Source: Lachnospiraceae bacterium (GTDB lineage: Bacteria; Bacillota; Clostridia; Lachnospirales; Lachnospiraceae). From it: a stretch of 64,000 nt of DNA. Location of the stretch: contig SVFO01000013.1 in assembly GCA_015056795.1 (NCBI GenBank), positions 1 to 64,000 of the forward strand. The letters run 5' to 3'. Within the stretch, counting starts at the first letter, position 1. Every line of letters begins with the position of its first letter. Below the pieces are notes generated by a model. That model had not been told where the DNA came from. It searched no databases and saw only the letters and a list, made by a program, of their open reading frames with translations. The translations under genes and the position numbers were made by a program. Shown one piece after another: positions 1 to 7,994 of this stretch.

Positions 1-2
1 AT

Positions 3-341
3 TCAAAATGTTCAACATGTAAGAAGGCATTGAAGTGGTTAGATGATAACAAGGTTGAATATACCGTGATCGATATTAAGGAAGATCATCCGGATGAAAA
101 GACATTGCGCAAGCTACATAAGAAAAGCGGGCTGCCACTGAAGAAGTTTTTTAATACCAGCGGTCAGCTCTATCGGGAGATGGAGCTTTCGAAGAAGCTG
201 TCGGATATGGGTGAGGATGAGATGTTTAGGCTTCTGGCATCGGACGGAATGCTGGTGAAGAGACCGCTGCTCATTACGGAAGAAAAGGTGATGATCGGTT
301 TTAAGGAAGAGGATTGGCGGAAAGCACTAAGAGTAGAATAG
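3..341 (+). CDS. ArsC/Spx-family (YffB-like) thioredoxin-fold protein, 5' end outside window
   Basis: The reading frame is open from the left edge, so only the end of the gene (about 112 residues) is present. The first codons read SKCSTCKKALKWLDD, which is the CxxC active-site loop of the arsenate reductase/Spx/YffB family. It is followed by the family's KTLRKLHKKSG and LVKRPLL segments; the second carries the conserved Arg-Pro pair. Known proteins of this fold are about 115-120 residues, so perhaps 5-10 residues are missing upstream. CSTC argues for a redox protein of the YffB/ArsC type, but the substrate cannot be told. The gene is followed by decayed sequence, not by an arsenic operon, so an arsenate role is not supported by context. 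Confidence 0.85.
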   Translation, partial: SKCSTCKKALKWLDDNKVEYTVIDIKEDHPDEKTLRKLHKKSGLPLKKFFNTSGQLYREMELSKKLSDMGEDEMFRLLASDGMLVKRPLLITEEKVMIGFKEEDWRKALRVE

Positions 342-358
342 AACTGATCAATGCTTGA

Positions 359-409
359 TGCCCCTGTGGCTCTGGGAAGAAGTATAAGAAATGCTGCGGA
401 AGGAAATGA
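359..409 (+). pseudogene. SEC-C zinc-binding motif relic
   Basis: In one frame this stretch reads CPCGSGKKYKKCCGRK and then a stop. This is a near-perfect SEC-C motif (CxCxSGKKxKKCC), normally found at the C-terminus of SecA or of SEC-C/YecA-type proteins. A stop codon (356-358) lies directly before it in the same frame and there is no room for a gene, because the ArsC-like CDS ends at 341. It is therefore the tail of a lost gene joined here by deletion. The motif identification is strong; which protein it came from is unknown. Confidence 0.7.
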
Positions 410-413
410 TGAA

Positions 414-829
414 ATGTCAGTAGAGAACGGTGAGTGGATCATGCGAGGCATTGAGTGGGACAATCCCTATCGGATCAGGACATGGCAGGAGCTTGTGAAT
501 TGGATAAATGAGATCGGATTCCTTCCGCTCTTTGGAAACAAAGCAGGGTTCATCAGCCTGGAGTGGCTGCCGTATTTCGTGAATTTCAGACGGGCAGGCT
601 ACGATTTTGACAGTCGTTATCAGGATGGGCTTGCCAGTCGCAGAGAGAAAAAGATTATGGATTTCTTCATCGGAGAGGATGAAGATGGGGATACGACAAG
701 GTAACTGCAGCATATTCAGAAAAGCCAAAGGAATCATGGAACAGGATATCTGAACATGTGAGGGAGATGTATTCGGAGGCGGAGGATGCGGATATCATCC
801 GTCTGATTGGGAAGGCTCCGACAGAGTAG
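414..829 (+). pseudogene. AlkZ-like (winged-helix) family protein, deleted and frameshifted
   Basis: The first frame starts at an ATG (414) and carries IRTWQELVNWINEIGFLPLF, then jumps straight to KAGFISLEWLPYF and REKKIMDFF. From memory, intact homologues (about 200-250 residues, annotated AlkZ-related) have several dozen residues between FLPLF and the KAGFISLEWLPYF segment, so an internal deletion is inferred. A second lesion lies near 685: the frame shifts and sequence resumes as WGYDKVTAAYSEKPKESW and EHVREMYSEAEDADIIRLI, ending at a stop at 827-829. This second piece looks like the family's C-terminus. With two deletions and one frame change, the gene is most likely dead. The family name is from recall and is moderately secure. 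Confidence 0.65.
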
Positions 830-873
830 GGGCTATGGTAAACTAAATAAATTTGTTATGAGGGGTGGCAAAG

Positions 874-2523
874 ATGAGTGAGAAGAAGGTTCCAGTAGGT
901 TTGTCGGAGGCGGAGGTTGCAGAGTCCGTCTGTGAGCTTAGGGAGATCGTGCCTGACAAGGTGCTCGCGTATGACATTGTTGTCGTGGGTGCGGGCGCTG
1001 CGGGCGTACCTGCAGCGGGCTGGGCGGCAGAGCTTGGCGCAAGGGTGGCGCTGCTTCAGAAGGAAGCAAATGTTGTTTCGCAGGGAAATTGTGGCTCGGC
1101 GATTATCAAGTCTCGTTCAACGGAGGCTGGTATCGCAAAGTGGATTCATCATACGAATGGGCTTTGCGATTGGCGTGCGGACGTAAAGCAGCTGCGGGCT
1201 TATGCGGAGTATTCCGAGGAGGTCATGATGTGGCTTTGGAACCGTGCGGGCATGACAGCGGAGACGGAATACGGCGACGGGAGCAAGGTGGACAGCAACA
1301 CGGAGAGTGCAAAGCTCTTGAATGACGGGGACAAGCTCTGCGCATTCATGAGCACCAGCGGCGATTTCACGGGGACCTGGCGGGATCGTGAGACGAGCTA
1401 TGAGTATGGGGAGGATCATTGTTATTTCTGGGCACCCTGGTTTGGCCCTAAGCCCTTGAATGTCGGAAATGCGCTTCGCAAGGTTGTGGACAATGTTCAG
1501 GCGAAGCATTCCAATCTGGAGACCTTCTTTTCGACGCCTGCGGTTCAGCTGATCAAGGATGGCGAGCGGGTAACGGGCGTGATCGGCAGGACGGCGAGCG
1601 GTGAGTATCTTCAGTTTAACGCAGCAAAGGCCGTGATTCTTGCGACGGGTGATTATACAAATAATGCTGCGATGGTGGAGCATTGGTGTCCTGACATTGC
1701 GGAGTTTGACAAGAAGCAGTTCGGCAAGACGGGCGATGGTCATGTGCTTGCCATGAGTGCAGGTGCTCGGATGGAGAATCTTGGGCATACGAAGATGATG
1801 CACGATTTTGACTCCGCGCTGATGTGGGAGGAGCCGTTCCTTTATCTGAACATGAACGGGGAGCGGTTTACGAATGAATATACGGGATTTGTATACATGG
1901 GGAATCTCCTGAAATTCCAGCCCGCTTACAAGGGTTCCATGCTGGATGCGGAGCATAAGGAGACGGGCTCAAAGGGCTGGTATTGCACGATTTATGATGA
2001 TGAATACATGAACTGGCCCGCGGATGAGTTTGTCAGCGGAAAGGTGCCGCCCGTAGTGATGCAAAAGTATATCCCTGGTGCGGTGGAGAATCCGCAGGGG
2101 GTATTTAAGAACTTGATTGACCTGCATAGGTGCGATACGCTGGAAGAGCTTGCGAAGGAGCTGGATCTTCCGTATGAGACGATGAAGGCTTCAATTGACA
2201 GGTATAATGAGCTTTGCGACAAGGGAGTTGATACGGACTTTGGTAAGCCTGCAAAGTACCTGCATAAAATCGAGAAGGCACCGTTTTGGGGTGCACGGAA
2301 GCATATTCGCGTGTCAGCGGAGGTGTCTGGCGTTGTGATTAATGAAAATGGTCAGGCGCTGAATGCGGCAGGTGAGGTGATTCCTGGACTGTATTGCGTC
2401 GGAAATCTTGGCGGACCGTTCTATGGAGGAAATGACTATCCGTTCCATCAGACGGGGTTATCACTGGGAAGATGCTATACCTTTGGCATGATTGCGGCAA
2501 GACATGCGCTGGGGAAGCTATAA
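874..2523 (+). CDS. FAD-dependent oxidoreductase, fumarate/urocanate reductase-like flavoprotein
   Basis: A 549-residue FAD_binding_2 family protein. The N-terminal Rossmann motif VVVGAGAAGVPAAGWAAELG is followed by the ARVALLQKE strand end. The C-terminal FAD-contact segment includes GGNDYPFHQTG and SLGRCYTFGMIAARHA. There is no signal peptide and no FMN-binding or haem domain, so it should be cytoplasmic and rely on an external electron donor. The segment that in fumarate and urocanate reductases usually carries a catalytic HHTxGG signature reads IRVSAEVSGVVIN here, so the substrate probably differs. A GTG at 865 is in frame, but the ATG at 874 sits 5 nt after an AGGGGTGG ribosome binding site and is preferred. 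A strong terminator follows at 2662. Confidence 0.85.
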   Translation: MSEKKVPVGLSEAEVAESVCELREIVPDKVLAYDIVVVGAGAAGVPAAGWAAELGARVALLQKEANVVSQGNCGSAIIKSRSTEAGIAKWIHHTNGLCDWRADVKQLRAYAEYSEEVMMWLWNRAGMTAETEYGDGSKVDSNTESAKLLNDGDKLCAFMSTSGDFTGTWRDRETSYEYGEDHCYFWAPWFGPKPLNVGNALRKVVDNVQAKHSNLETFFSTPAVQLIKDGERVTGVIGRTASGEYLQFNAAKAVILATGDYTNNAAMVEHWCPDIAEFDKKQFGKTGDGHVLAMSAGARMENLGHTKMMHDFDSALMWEEPFLYLNMNGERFTNEYTGFVYMGNLLKFQPAYKGSMLDAEHKETGSKGWYCTIYDDEYMNWPADEFVSGKVPPVVMQKYIPGAVENPQGVFKNLIDLHRCDTLEELAKELDLPYETMKASIDRYNELCDKGVDTDFGKPAKYLHKIEKAPFWGARKHIRVSAEVSGVVINENGQALNAAGEVIPGLYCVGNLGGPFYGGNDYPFHQTGLSLGRCYTFGMIAARHALGKL

Positions 2524-2569
2524 CCAATTATAAGTTAGCTGCTATCACGGTTTCCTGCTGGAGAAGCCT

Positions 2570-2623
2570 AATGTCAATAAGTTGAGCCCCGAGTTCTGGC
2601 TAAATCCTTAATTTAATGACATT
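2570..2623 (+). repeat. Imperfect inverted repeat, possible transposon-end remnant
   Basis: AATGTCAATAAGTTGAG at 2570-2586 is matched in reverse complement by the sequence ending TTAATGACATT at 2623; about 14 of 17 positions agree. The element is about 54 bp, with no ORF between the arms. It resembles a pair of terminal inverted repeats collapsed together (a MITE or excision scar), but it could also be a plain hairpin downstream of the flavoprotein gene. I did not find another copy in this window. Confidence 0.4.
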
Positions 2624-2661
2624 GGCGGAAGTCTATAGGAAAACGACATACATTGATTATT

Positions 2662-2699
2662 AGGAGGGCGTGACGTTTGTCACAGGCCCTCCTTTTTTT
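2662..2699 (+). terminator. Rho-independent terminator
   Basis: AGGAGGGC-GTGAC, a GTTT loop and GTCAC-AG-GCCCTCCT form a long GC-rich stem with a small bulge, followed by a run of seven T residues. It ends the flavoprotein transcript and isolates it from the membrane protein gene at 2821. Confidence 0.9.
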
Positions 2700-2715
2700 G
2701 ATGACATATGACCTC

Positions 2716-2744
2716 TGCCCAAATTTTCAGGGAGTTCTTATAAT
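2716..2744 (+). promoter_or_regulatory. Putative promoter for the 2821-6526 group
   Basis: A perfect TATAAT (2739-2744) lies 76 nt before the ATG at 2821. The hexamer 17 nt upstream (TGCCCA) is a poor -35, so the call rests on the -10 box and on the position just after a terminator. Confidence 0.4.
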
Positions 2745-2820
2745 GGAGCCATAAGGAAAGATACTTTCACGAAATCATTGGCATTTGTGCCAGCTTCAGG
2801 ATAAGAAAGAGGTGGAAACG

Positions 2821-4512
2821 ATGGAAGAAAACAGTAAGAAAATTTTTTCGACATTGTTATTGTCCGTGGGTGTTTTGTTTATCGTCGTGTCAGGAGGCAT
2901 TTTTGTGTCCCAGACTTGGCAGTACCTTCCAGATGCGATCAAGAAGCTCTGCCTGGTATTGATAACGGCAGCATTCTTCACGGGAAGCGTTTGGGCAGAG
3001 AACAGATCCCTTGGAAAGGCGGCAACGGCCCTGTATTATCTCGGCGTGTGCTTCACGGGCTTTTCCGTGATGGGGCTTCTTCTCATGACAGACGGCGAGA
3101 AGAGCATGATGGTCTTTTTATCTCTGGCAGCGATGTCCGTTCCCCTGCTTTGGCGCTTTTGGAAGGAGAAGAAGATCATTGATTTTATCCTTCAGGTTCT
3201 TCTGTGCGATGGAATGATTATTAGCCTCGCAAATTGCTTCGAAGGAGTCGCTGGAAGCAGCGTAGCCCTTCTTAGCACGACCATTCTTTCCGCAATGATG
3301 GCAGGTCTGATTGCCTATTGTCATCAGGAGCTTCCAGAGGAACAGAACATCATTACCATCGCATCGCTGGTTTATATTTTCCACACTATGATCAGTCTGC
3401 CTTGGACCTTCCTTCAGCTCTTTATTGAAAGCAACTTTGTATTTATTGCAGTTCCGGTTTTGATGATTCTGGGTTCCGTAACTGTGCTGTACTTCACCTA
3501 CAATAAGCTTGTGGTGCTTCGGGTGGCGCAAAGCTTCCTGCTTCTGTATGCAGTTTTGACGTTTTTTGTAGGACTGTTCAAGAGCGTATTTGAAGAGTAT
3601 GGTTGGACGGAAATCACTTACAGTGTGTTTGGAGCTTTCCTGATCGGACTGATTCTTATGGTTTTGTTGGATCGCAGGGAGCTGCTGTTTGCGAATGTGA
3701 TGCTGACGGGTCTGTATTCCTTGATTCAGGTGATGGAGTTTGCCCTTGTAAAGGAAGAGATCAGGGAAGAGCTGTGTTGTTTCCCTTATGCCATTGCCTT
3801 GGCGGTTGCTCTTCTGGCATGGAAGTATTTCAAGGATCCTGACGCATCCTGGAAGGTCATTGGGAAATTTGCTCTGCTCTTTGGTGGTATTGGTCTAAAC
3901 GGAGTGATCGCATTCTTCCTTCCCTCCTATGCCAAGAATTATTCCCTTTGCTTCCTGGCAGCCCTGTATTTCCTAACGCTTTCCTTCTGTATGGATGATT
4001 TCCGTGGCTTAGACGGCTTGAAGGGATTGCTTCAGTCCATGTCACTTCTGGTGGCATTGGTTGCCCTGTTGAAAAAGCCCATTCTTCCTACGGCCTTTTG
4101 GGCTGAGAACACGGGACTTCTGATAGCGGATTTTCAGCTGGAATATATCTGTATTTTCTTAGGACTTGGGATTGTTCTTTTGGGGATTATTTGGTATGAT
4201 ATGTTCGAGGAGATTCGGATTGCCCAGTTAATTGGAACCTGCTTATTATTGGCAATATTGCTGTTCCATAACCTGATGGTTCCTGCATTGCCGAACGTCT
4301 TGTTCCTGGGAATTGCCGCTCTGCTCATGCTGGTACTGGCGACGCTGCTTAGGCAAAAGGCATATGCCTTGGCTGCTGCCCTGACTTTAACCGTCATTGC
4401 TCTGTATCTCACGAGAGAGGTATGGCTGAGCATTGCATGGTGGGTATATTTGTTCGTGGCAGGCGTTGGCCTTGTGATTTTTGCAATCAAAAAGGAAAAG
4501 GCTGAAAAGTAA
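2821..4512 (+). CDS. Polytopic membrane protein, DUF2157-like
   Basis: A 563-residue protein made almost entirely of hydrophobic segments, with roughly 16-18 predicted membrane spans and short loops. The N-terminus (FSTLLLSVGVLFIVVSGG, then FVSQTWQYLP) resembles DUF2157-type membrane proteins, and the last span is followed by a short basic tail. The ATG at 2821 has AGAGGTGG upstream and is preferred to the longer in-frame start at 2785. The histidine kinase gene begins 1 nt after its stop, so the two are probably co-translated. That makes a sensory or transport role linked to the two-component system possible, but this is inference from position only. No transporter family motif was recognised. 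Confidence 0.7.
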   Translation: MEENSKKIFSTLLLSVGVLFIVVSGGIFVSQTWQYLPDAIKKLCLVLITAAFFTGSVWAENRSLGKAATALYYLGVCFTGFSVMGLLLMTDGEKSMMVFLSLAAMSVPLLWRFWKEKKIIDFILQVLLCDGMIISLANCFEGVAGSSVALLSTTILSAMMAGLIAYCHQELPEEQNIITIASLVYIFHTMISLPWTFLQLFIESNFVFIAVPVLMILGSVTVLYFTYNKLVVLRVAQSFLLLYAVLTFFVGLFKSVFEEYGWTEITYSVFGAFLIGLILMVLLDRRELLFANVMLTGLYSLIQVMEFALVKEEIREELCCFPYAIALAVALLAWKYFKDPDASWKVIGKFALLFGGIGLNGVIAFFLPSYAKNYSLCFLAALYFLTLSFCMDDFRGLDGLKGLLQSMSLLVALVALLKKPILPTAFWAENTGLLIADFQLEYICIFLGLGIVLLGIIWYDMFEEIRIAQLIGTCLLLAILLFHNLMVPALPNVLFLGIAALLMLVLATLLRQKAYALAAALTLTVIALYLTREVWLSIAWWVYLFVAGVGLVIFAIKKEKAEK

Positions 4513-4513
4513 C

Positions 4514-5785
4514 ATGCAATTAGTGTTAACATTTATTTACATAGCTGTGATCGGAGCAGTGCTGTTTTGTATGGCAGCGCTGCTCTTTCGAGGGGATGGA
4601 AGTGCAAGTAGCTGGGCTTATTTTGTGTGTCAGGGAACGGTAGTGGTATGGTGCGCGTCCCAGATTTTGCAGTTGATGGCGAAGACCAGGGGGGAACTGA
4701 CGGCGGCGTTTCTGATTGGAAACGTGGGCATTTGTTTTGTTGGCTCCACCTGGTTTTATTTTGCTTGTTTTTATGCGGGGCGGAAGCTAAAGGGCGTGTT
4801 AAAGCTTTTGCCAGGAGCAATTTCCATTTTTTTCTATCTCTGCGTTCTGACGAATAAATGGCATCATCTGTATTATCAGGATTTCTCCTTGGAGCAGGTG
4901 ATTCATGGACCGTTCTTTTATCTGAACGTGGCCTGCACTTATTTTTTCACGATCTATGGGGCAGTGATCCTTTATGTGAAAATGGGGCCCAAGCATCCCT
5001 TGGCGAGAAGGCTTGTCGTGGCATCCGTCCTGGTGCCCGTGGCGCTCAATGCCCTGTATCTTCTGGGATTTGTGGCTCCATCCTTTGACATTACGCCGCT
5101 GGGCTTTGGCATTTCCATTTTCCTCGTGATGATGGCGGCGTTTAAGTACCGCTTTATGAACCTTAAGAAGGAGCTGGCGATCACGAACGAAAAGCTCCTT
5201 TTGGAGCAGGAGCGAAACCGTATTGCCCAGCAGGTACATGACACGGCGGGGCACACGCTGACGATGATTCAGTCGTACATGAAGCTGGCGGAGGTTTCCG
5301 CGGGCAAGGAAAATTATGAAGAGGTCAAAGGGTATCTCACGGAGGCGCGGCAGCTGACGGGACAGGGCATCAAGGAGCTTCGGGAGTCCATCAATATGCT
5401 CCGCGAGGAGGCGGAATATGAACTGGTGACGCAGGGAGTGATGCAGCTGGCAAATCAGATGAAGGAGATTCCTGTTGAGGTCACGGTGCGCGGGGAGGAC
5501 AGTCAGGCCTATTCGCATTTGTCGAAGACGGTTTATGATACGGTTCGGGAGAGCATGACGAATACCTTAAAATATGCGCAGGCGACAAAGGTGGACGTGG
5601 TCATCAGATTTCAAAAGAGTTTTTTGGAGGTTATGATCGCGGATGACGGAAAGGGCTGTGAGAGCATTCAGGATAATAACGGCCTTCGCGGCATCAGAGA
5701 AAGGGTACAGAAGGCCGGGGGAACGGTGAGCTTTACCTCGGCGCCGGGTGAGGGCTTTTTGACAAGGGTGAAGCTGCCGGTCTAA
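4514..5785 (+). CDS. Sensor histidine kinase, DesK/LiaS-like (HisKA_3)
   Basis: A 423-residue membrane sensor kinase. About six or seven transmembrane segments fill the first 210 residues, followed by a short coiled linker (NEKLLLEQERNR). The HisKA_3 dimerisation box IAQQVHDTAGHTLTMIQ has the phospho-accepting His at 242. The HATPase domain shows the N box (RESMTNTLKYAQA), the G1 box (IADDGKGC) and the G2 region (NNGLRGIRERV). The ATG at 4514 directly follows the stop of the upstream gene; an in-frame TTG at 4481 would overlap it and is less likely. It pairs with the NarL-type regulator that follows. The signal is unknown. Confidence 0.9.
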   Translation: MQLVLTFIYIAVIGAVLFCMAALLFRGDGSASSWAYFVCQGTVVVWCASQILQLMAKTRGELTAAFLIGNVGICFVGSTWFYFACFYAGRKLKGVLKLLPGAISIFFYLCVLTNKWHHLYYQDFSLEQVIHGPFFYLNVACTYFFTIYGAVILYVKMGPKHPLARRLVVASVLVPVALNALYLLGFVAPSFDITPLGFGISIFLVMMAAFKYRFMNLKKELAITNEKLLLEQERNRIAQQVHDTAGHTLTMIQSYMKLAEVSAGKENYEEVKGYLTEARQLTGQGIKELRESINMLREEAEYELVTQGVMQLANQMKEIPVEVTVRGEDSQAYSHLSKTVYDTVRESMTNTLKYAQATKVDVVIRFQKSFLEVMIADDGKGCESIQDNNGLRGIRERVQKAGGTVSFTSAPGEGFLTRVKLPV

Positions 5786-5866
5786 GGTGTGGCAGCGGCA
5801 TGGGAAAACGAAGAAATTCAGGATTTCGAGCTGTGCTTGATCTAATATAGGGGGATGGAACGGAAG

Positions 5867-6526
5867 ATGGATAAGATTAAGGTTTTGATTGCGGACGATA
5901 TTATGATTTTAAGGCAGGGGCTACGGGCCGTACTGGAGCAGGATGAGGGAATTCAGGTCGTGGCGCTCGCGGAGAATGGAAAGGAAGCCTTTGAAAAGTG
6001 CAAGGTGTTTCGGCCTGACGTGGTCATGATGGACATGCGGATGCCAGATTATGACGGTGCCTACGGCATTCAGGCCATCAAGGAACAGTGCCCTGAAGTC
6101 AAGGTGCTGGTGCTGACGACGTTTGACGATGAGGAGACTATCAACAAGGCCTTGTCCAGTGGCGCAGACGGGTACATCCTAAAGGAGATGGAGGATGCGA
6201 AGGTGATTGCGTCCGTAAAGAGCGTGTATTCAGGCATCAGCGTTTTCGGGGACGGCGTGTACCGCGTCATGAGAAAGCAAATGGAGGAGGCCGGACAGGC
6301 GATAAAGCAGGAGACGGCGCAGGATGAGAATACCATCTTGACAGCAAGGGAGCTTGACGTGGTAAAATTGGTAGCGCAGGGGTATGATAATAAGGAGATC
6401 GCCGCGGAGCTATATCTTGCGGAGGGAACCGTGCGAAATCAGATTTCGAAGATTTTGGAGAAGCTGGAGCTCAAGGACCGCACGCAGCTTGCGGTTTATG
6501 CAGTGAAGCATGGGTTGGACGAGTGA
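5867..6526 (+). CDS. NarL/FixJ-family response regulator
   Basis: A 219-residue two-domain regulator. The receiver domain has the acidic pair in VLIADD near the start, the phosphorylatable Asp56 in VVMMDMRMPDYDG, the Thr of VLTTFDD and the Lys of GYILKEM. The C-terminal LuxR-type helix-turn-helix reads LTARELDVVKLVAQG and EGTVRNQISKILEKL. The ATG at 5867 lies about 12 nt after the AGGGGG at 5849-5854; an ATG at 5855 abuts that site too closely. It is the obvious partner of the HisKA_3 kinase just upstream. Target genes are not evident, though the upstream membrane gene is a natural candidate. Confidence 0.92.
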   Translation: MDKIKVLIADDIMILRQGLRAVLEQDEGIQVVALAENGKEAFEKCKVFRPDVVMMDMRMPDYDGAYGIQAIKEQCPEVKVLVLTTFDDEETINKALSSGADGYILKEMEDAKVIASVKSVYSGISVFGDGVYRVMRKQMEEAGQAIKQETAQDENTILTARELDVVKLVAQGYDNKEIAAELYLAEGTVRNQISKILEKLELKDRTQLAVYAVKHGLDE

Positions 6527-6578
6527 ACTGGATTTAGGAATTGCAGAAAATAAAGGTGAGCTGCGGACACCTCATCCG

Positions 6579-6680
6579 CCTGCTTCGCAGGCACCTTCCC
6601 CTCAAGGGGAAGGCGAAATGCAAGCAGGGACTACAAACAGCCGCAGGCGGTGCACCTTCCCCTCAAGGGGAAGGCGAAAT
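6579..6680 (+). repeat. Palindromic intergenic repeat, two units
   Basis: Two identical 29-bp units lie at 6591-6619 and 6652-6680. Each contains the inverted repeat CCTTCCCC-TCA-AGGGGAAGG followed by CGAAAT. Before the first unit there is a second small palindrome GCCTGC-TTC-GCAGGC (6580-6594), and before the second unit CCGC-AG-GCGG. The block fills most of the 189-bp gap after the response regulator. It looks like a REP/BIME-type dispersed element of the kind scattered through clostridial genomes; the units could fold as strong RNA hairpins between the flanking genes. Confidence 0.75.
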
Positions 6681-6715
6681 AGAGAGGAAAAAGTAGTAGA
6701 GGGGAAGGAGCAGGT

Positions 6716-6973
6716 ATGTTTGGTTTGTTTGGCGGGGTGAAAAAGAATCCTGAGCTGGAGCATTTGATTGAGCGCATGGAGAATAATATGGCGAACAATT
6801 ATAAGGATGCGGCGCAGGAATATTTGGTAGAGTATGAGGCGAAGCTGAAGGAGCTAAAGGAAGCTGGAGCGCTGAAGGAGAAGCAGATCGAGCATTATGA
6901 TTCCCTGCTCGGCGTTTATCAGGTGAAAATGAAGGGCTTTACGCATAAGGATCAAAAACCTTTTTGGACATGA
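6716..6973 (+). CDS. Small conserved-looking hypothetical protein (85 aa)
   Basis: The protein starts MFGLFGGVKKNPELEHLIE and is highly charged and predicted helical for the rest (EYLVEYEAKLKELKEAG). There is no signal peptide or membrane span. An AAGGAG ribosome binding site lies 7 nt before the ATG. The even codon use and clean start support a real gene, but I do not recognise a family. It lies between a repeat element and a lipoprotein gene, so context gives no function. Confidence 0.65.
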   Translation: MFGLFGGVKKNPELEHLIERMENNMANNYKDAAQEYLVEYEAKLKELKEAGALKEKQIEHYDSLLGVYQVKMKGFTHKDQKPFWT

Positions 6974-7056
6974 TGGATCTATGTCGTGATTAGACATGGA
7001 GGAATGCGACAGAAACGAGATATGATTTGGACCGGAATACGAGAGGGGAGAGGAAC

Positions 7057-7977
7057 ATGAAAAAGAGAGGTTTGGTGAAGCTTGCTGCATTGCTGCTGGC
7101 GAGTGCAATGCTTACGGCATGTGGCGAAAAAGCAGTGGAGGAATCCGTGAGCGTCGGCAATCCCATGGCGGGAATCGGAGATATCTTGGCATCCGCACAG
7201 TCGGAAGTGGTAGCTACGGGCTATGAAGAGGCAACCGTGGAGGCACCGAAGGATGATTGGAGCCAGAAGTATGACCATTATTTCGCAGAGCATCCTCTGG
7301 GCAACTGTGTGATCGACATGTCGGCTGAGGAGGAAGGCGTGAAGATGGCGATCCGCTTTGGCCTTGGACAGACGGAGGAGTTTCTCTATTTTAGGTATGT
7401 GGTTTGGGAATGCGACGCAAAAAAAGAGCTGGATACCTCCTCGGAGGATAACTTCGTCACTGCTTATATGTACAAAAACGGTGAGGCGTATCTGGCGACG
7501 ACCATGAAGGGCAAGAAGACGGAGTACTATAAGGCGACGGATCTCGATTTCATGAACGCTTCAGAGCTGGCATCCTCGGACAACCCTTTAGGCCTCATGG
7601 ATGATAATGAGTTTACCTATGACCATGAGGAAGAGATAAATGGCGTTATGTACGACGTGCTCTTTACAAAAACGCTGTATACGACGAAGTCTAAGGCGAA
7701 TCGCTGGGTGAAAAATTATTATTATATCAATCGTGAGACGCAGGTGCTTGAGTGGGTGCACATAAAGGACACGGCCATCACCATGGATTACTATATTTCG
7801 CCCTTGGATCCGGAGAGCTTTGCAGAACTTCCGGCGGAAATGAAAAACGGCAAGAAGGATAGTAACGAGGACTTTATGAAGAGATTCGCTCTTGGCATTG
7901 TAAAGATTACTTACAATGCGATGGGCATCGACCCGAATAAGCTAAACCTTGAGGCATCCGTTGGATTAAAGAAATAA
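7057..7977 (+). CDS. Predicted lipoprotein of unknown function
   Basis: A 306-residue secreted lipoprotein. The N-terminus has two or three basic residues, a hydrophobic stretch (LAALLLASAMLTAC) and a lipobox LTAC, with the lipidated Cys at about residue 25. The mature part is acidic and soluble, with segments such as AYMYKNGEAYLATTMKGKK and YYINRETQVLEW that suggest an all-beta fold like LolA/LppX-type lipoproteins; this is a guess. The ATG at 7057 follows a strong GAGAGGGGAGAGG site. The gene ends 17 nt before tatD. Confidence 0.75.
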   Translation: MKKRGLVKLAALLLASAMLTACGEKAVEESVSVGNPMAGIGDILASAQSEVVATGYEEATVEAPKDDWSQKYDHYFAEHPLGNCVIDMSAEEEGVKMAIRFGLGQTEEFLYFRYVVWECDAKKELDTSSEDNFVTAYMYKNGEAYLATTMKGKKTEYYKATDLDFMNASELASSDNPLGLMDDNEFTYDHEEEINGVMYDVLFTKTLYTTKSKANRWVKNYYYINRETQVLEWVHIKDTAITMDYYISPLDPESFAELPAEMKNGKKDSNEDFMKRFALGIVKITYNAMGIDPNKLNLEASVGLKK

Positions 7978-7994
7978 GTAGATGGGATTTGGAA

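Noticed and set aside
1117-1956. Long open frame on the - strand within the flavoprotein gene (279 codons)
   Set aside because: It mirrors the + strand gene, has no ribosome binding site or recognisable motif, and the + strand frame has clear FAD motifs.
6591-6680. CRISPR-like direct repeat
   Set aside because: There are only two units, each is itself palindromic in a REP-like way, and no cas genes are nearby.
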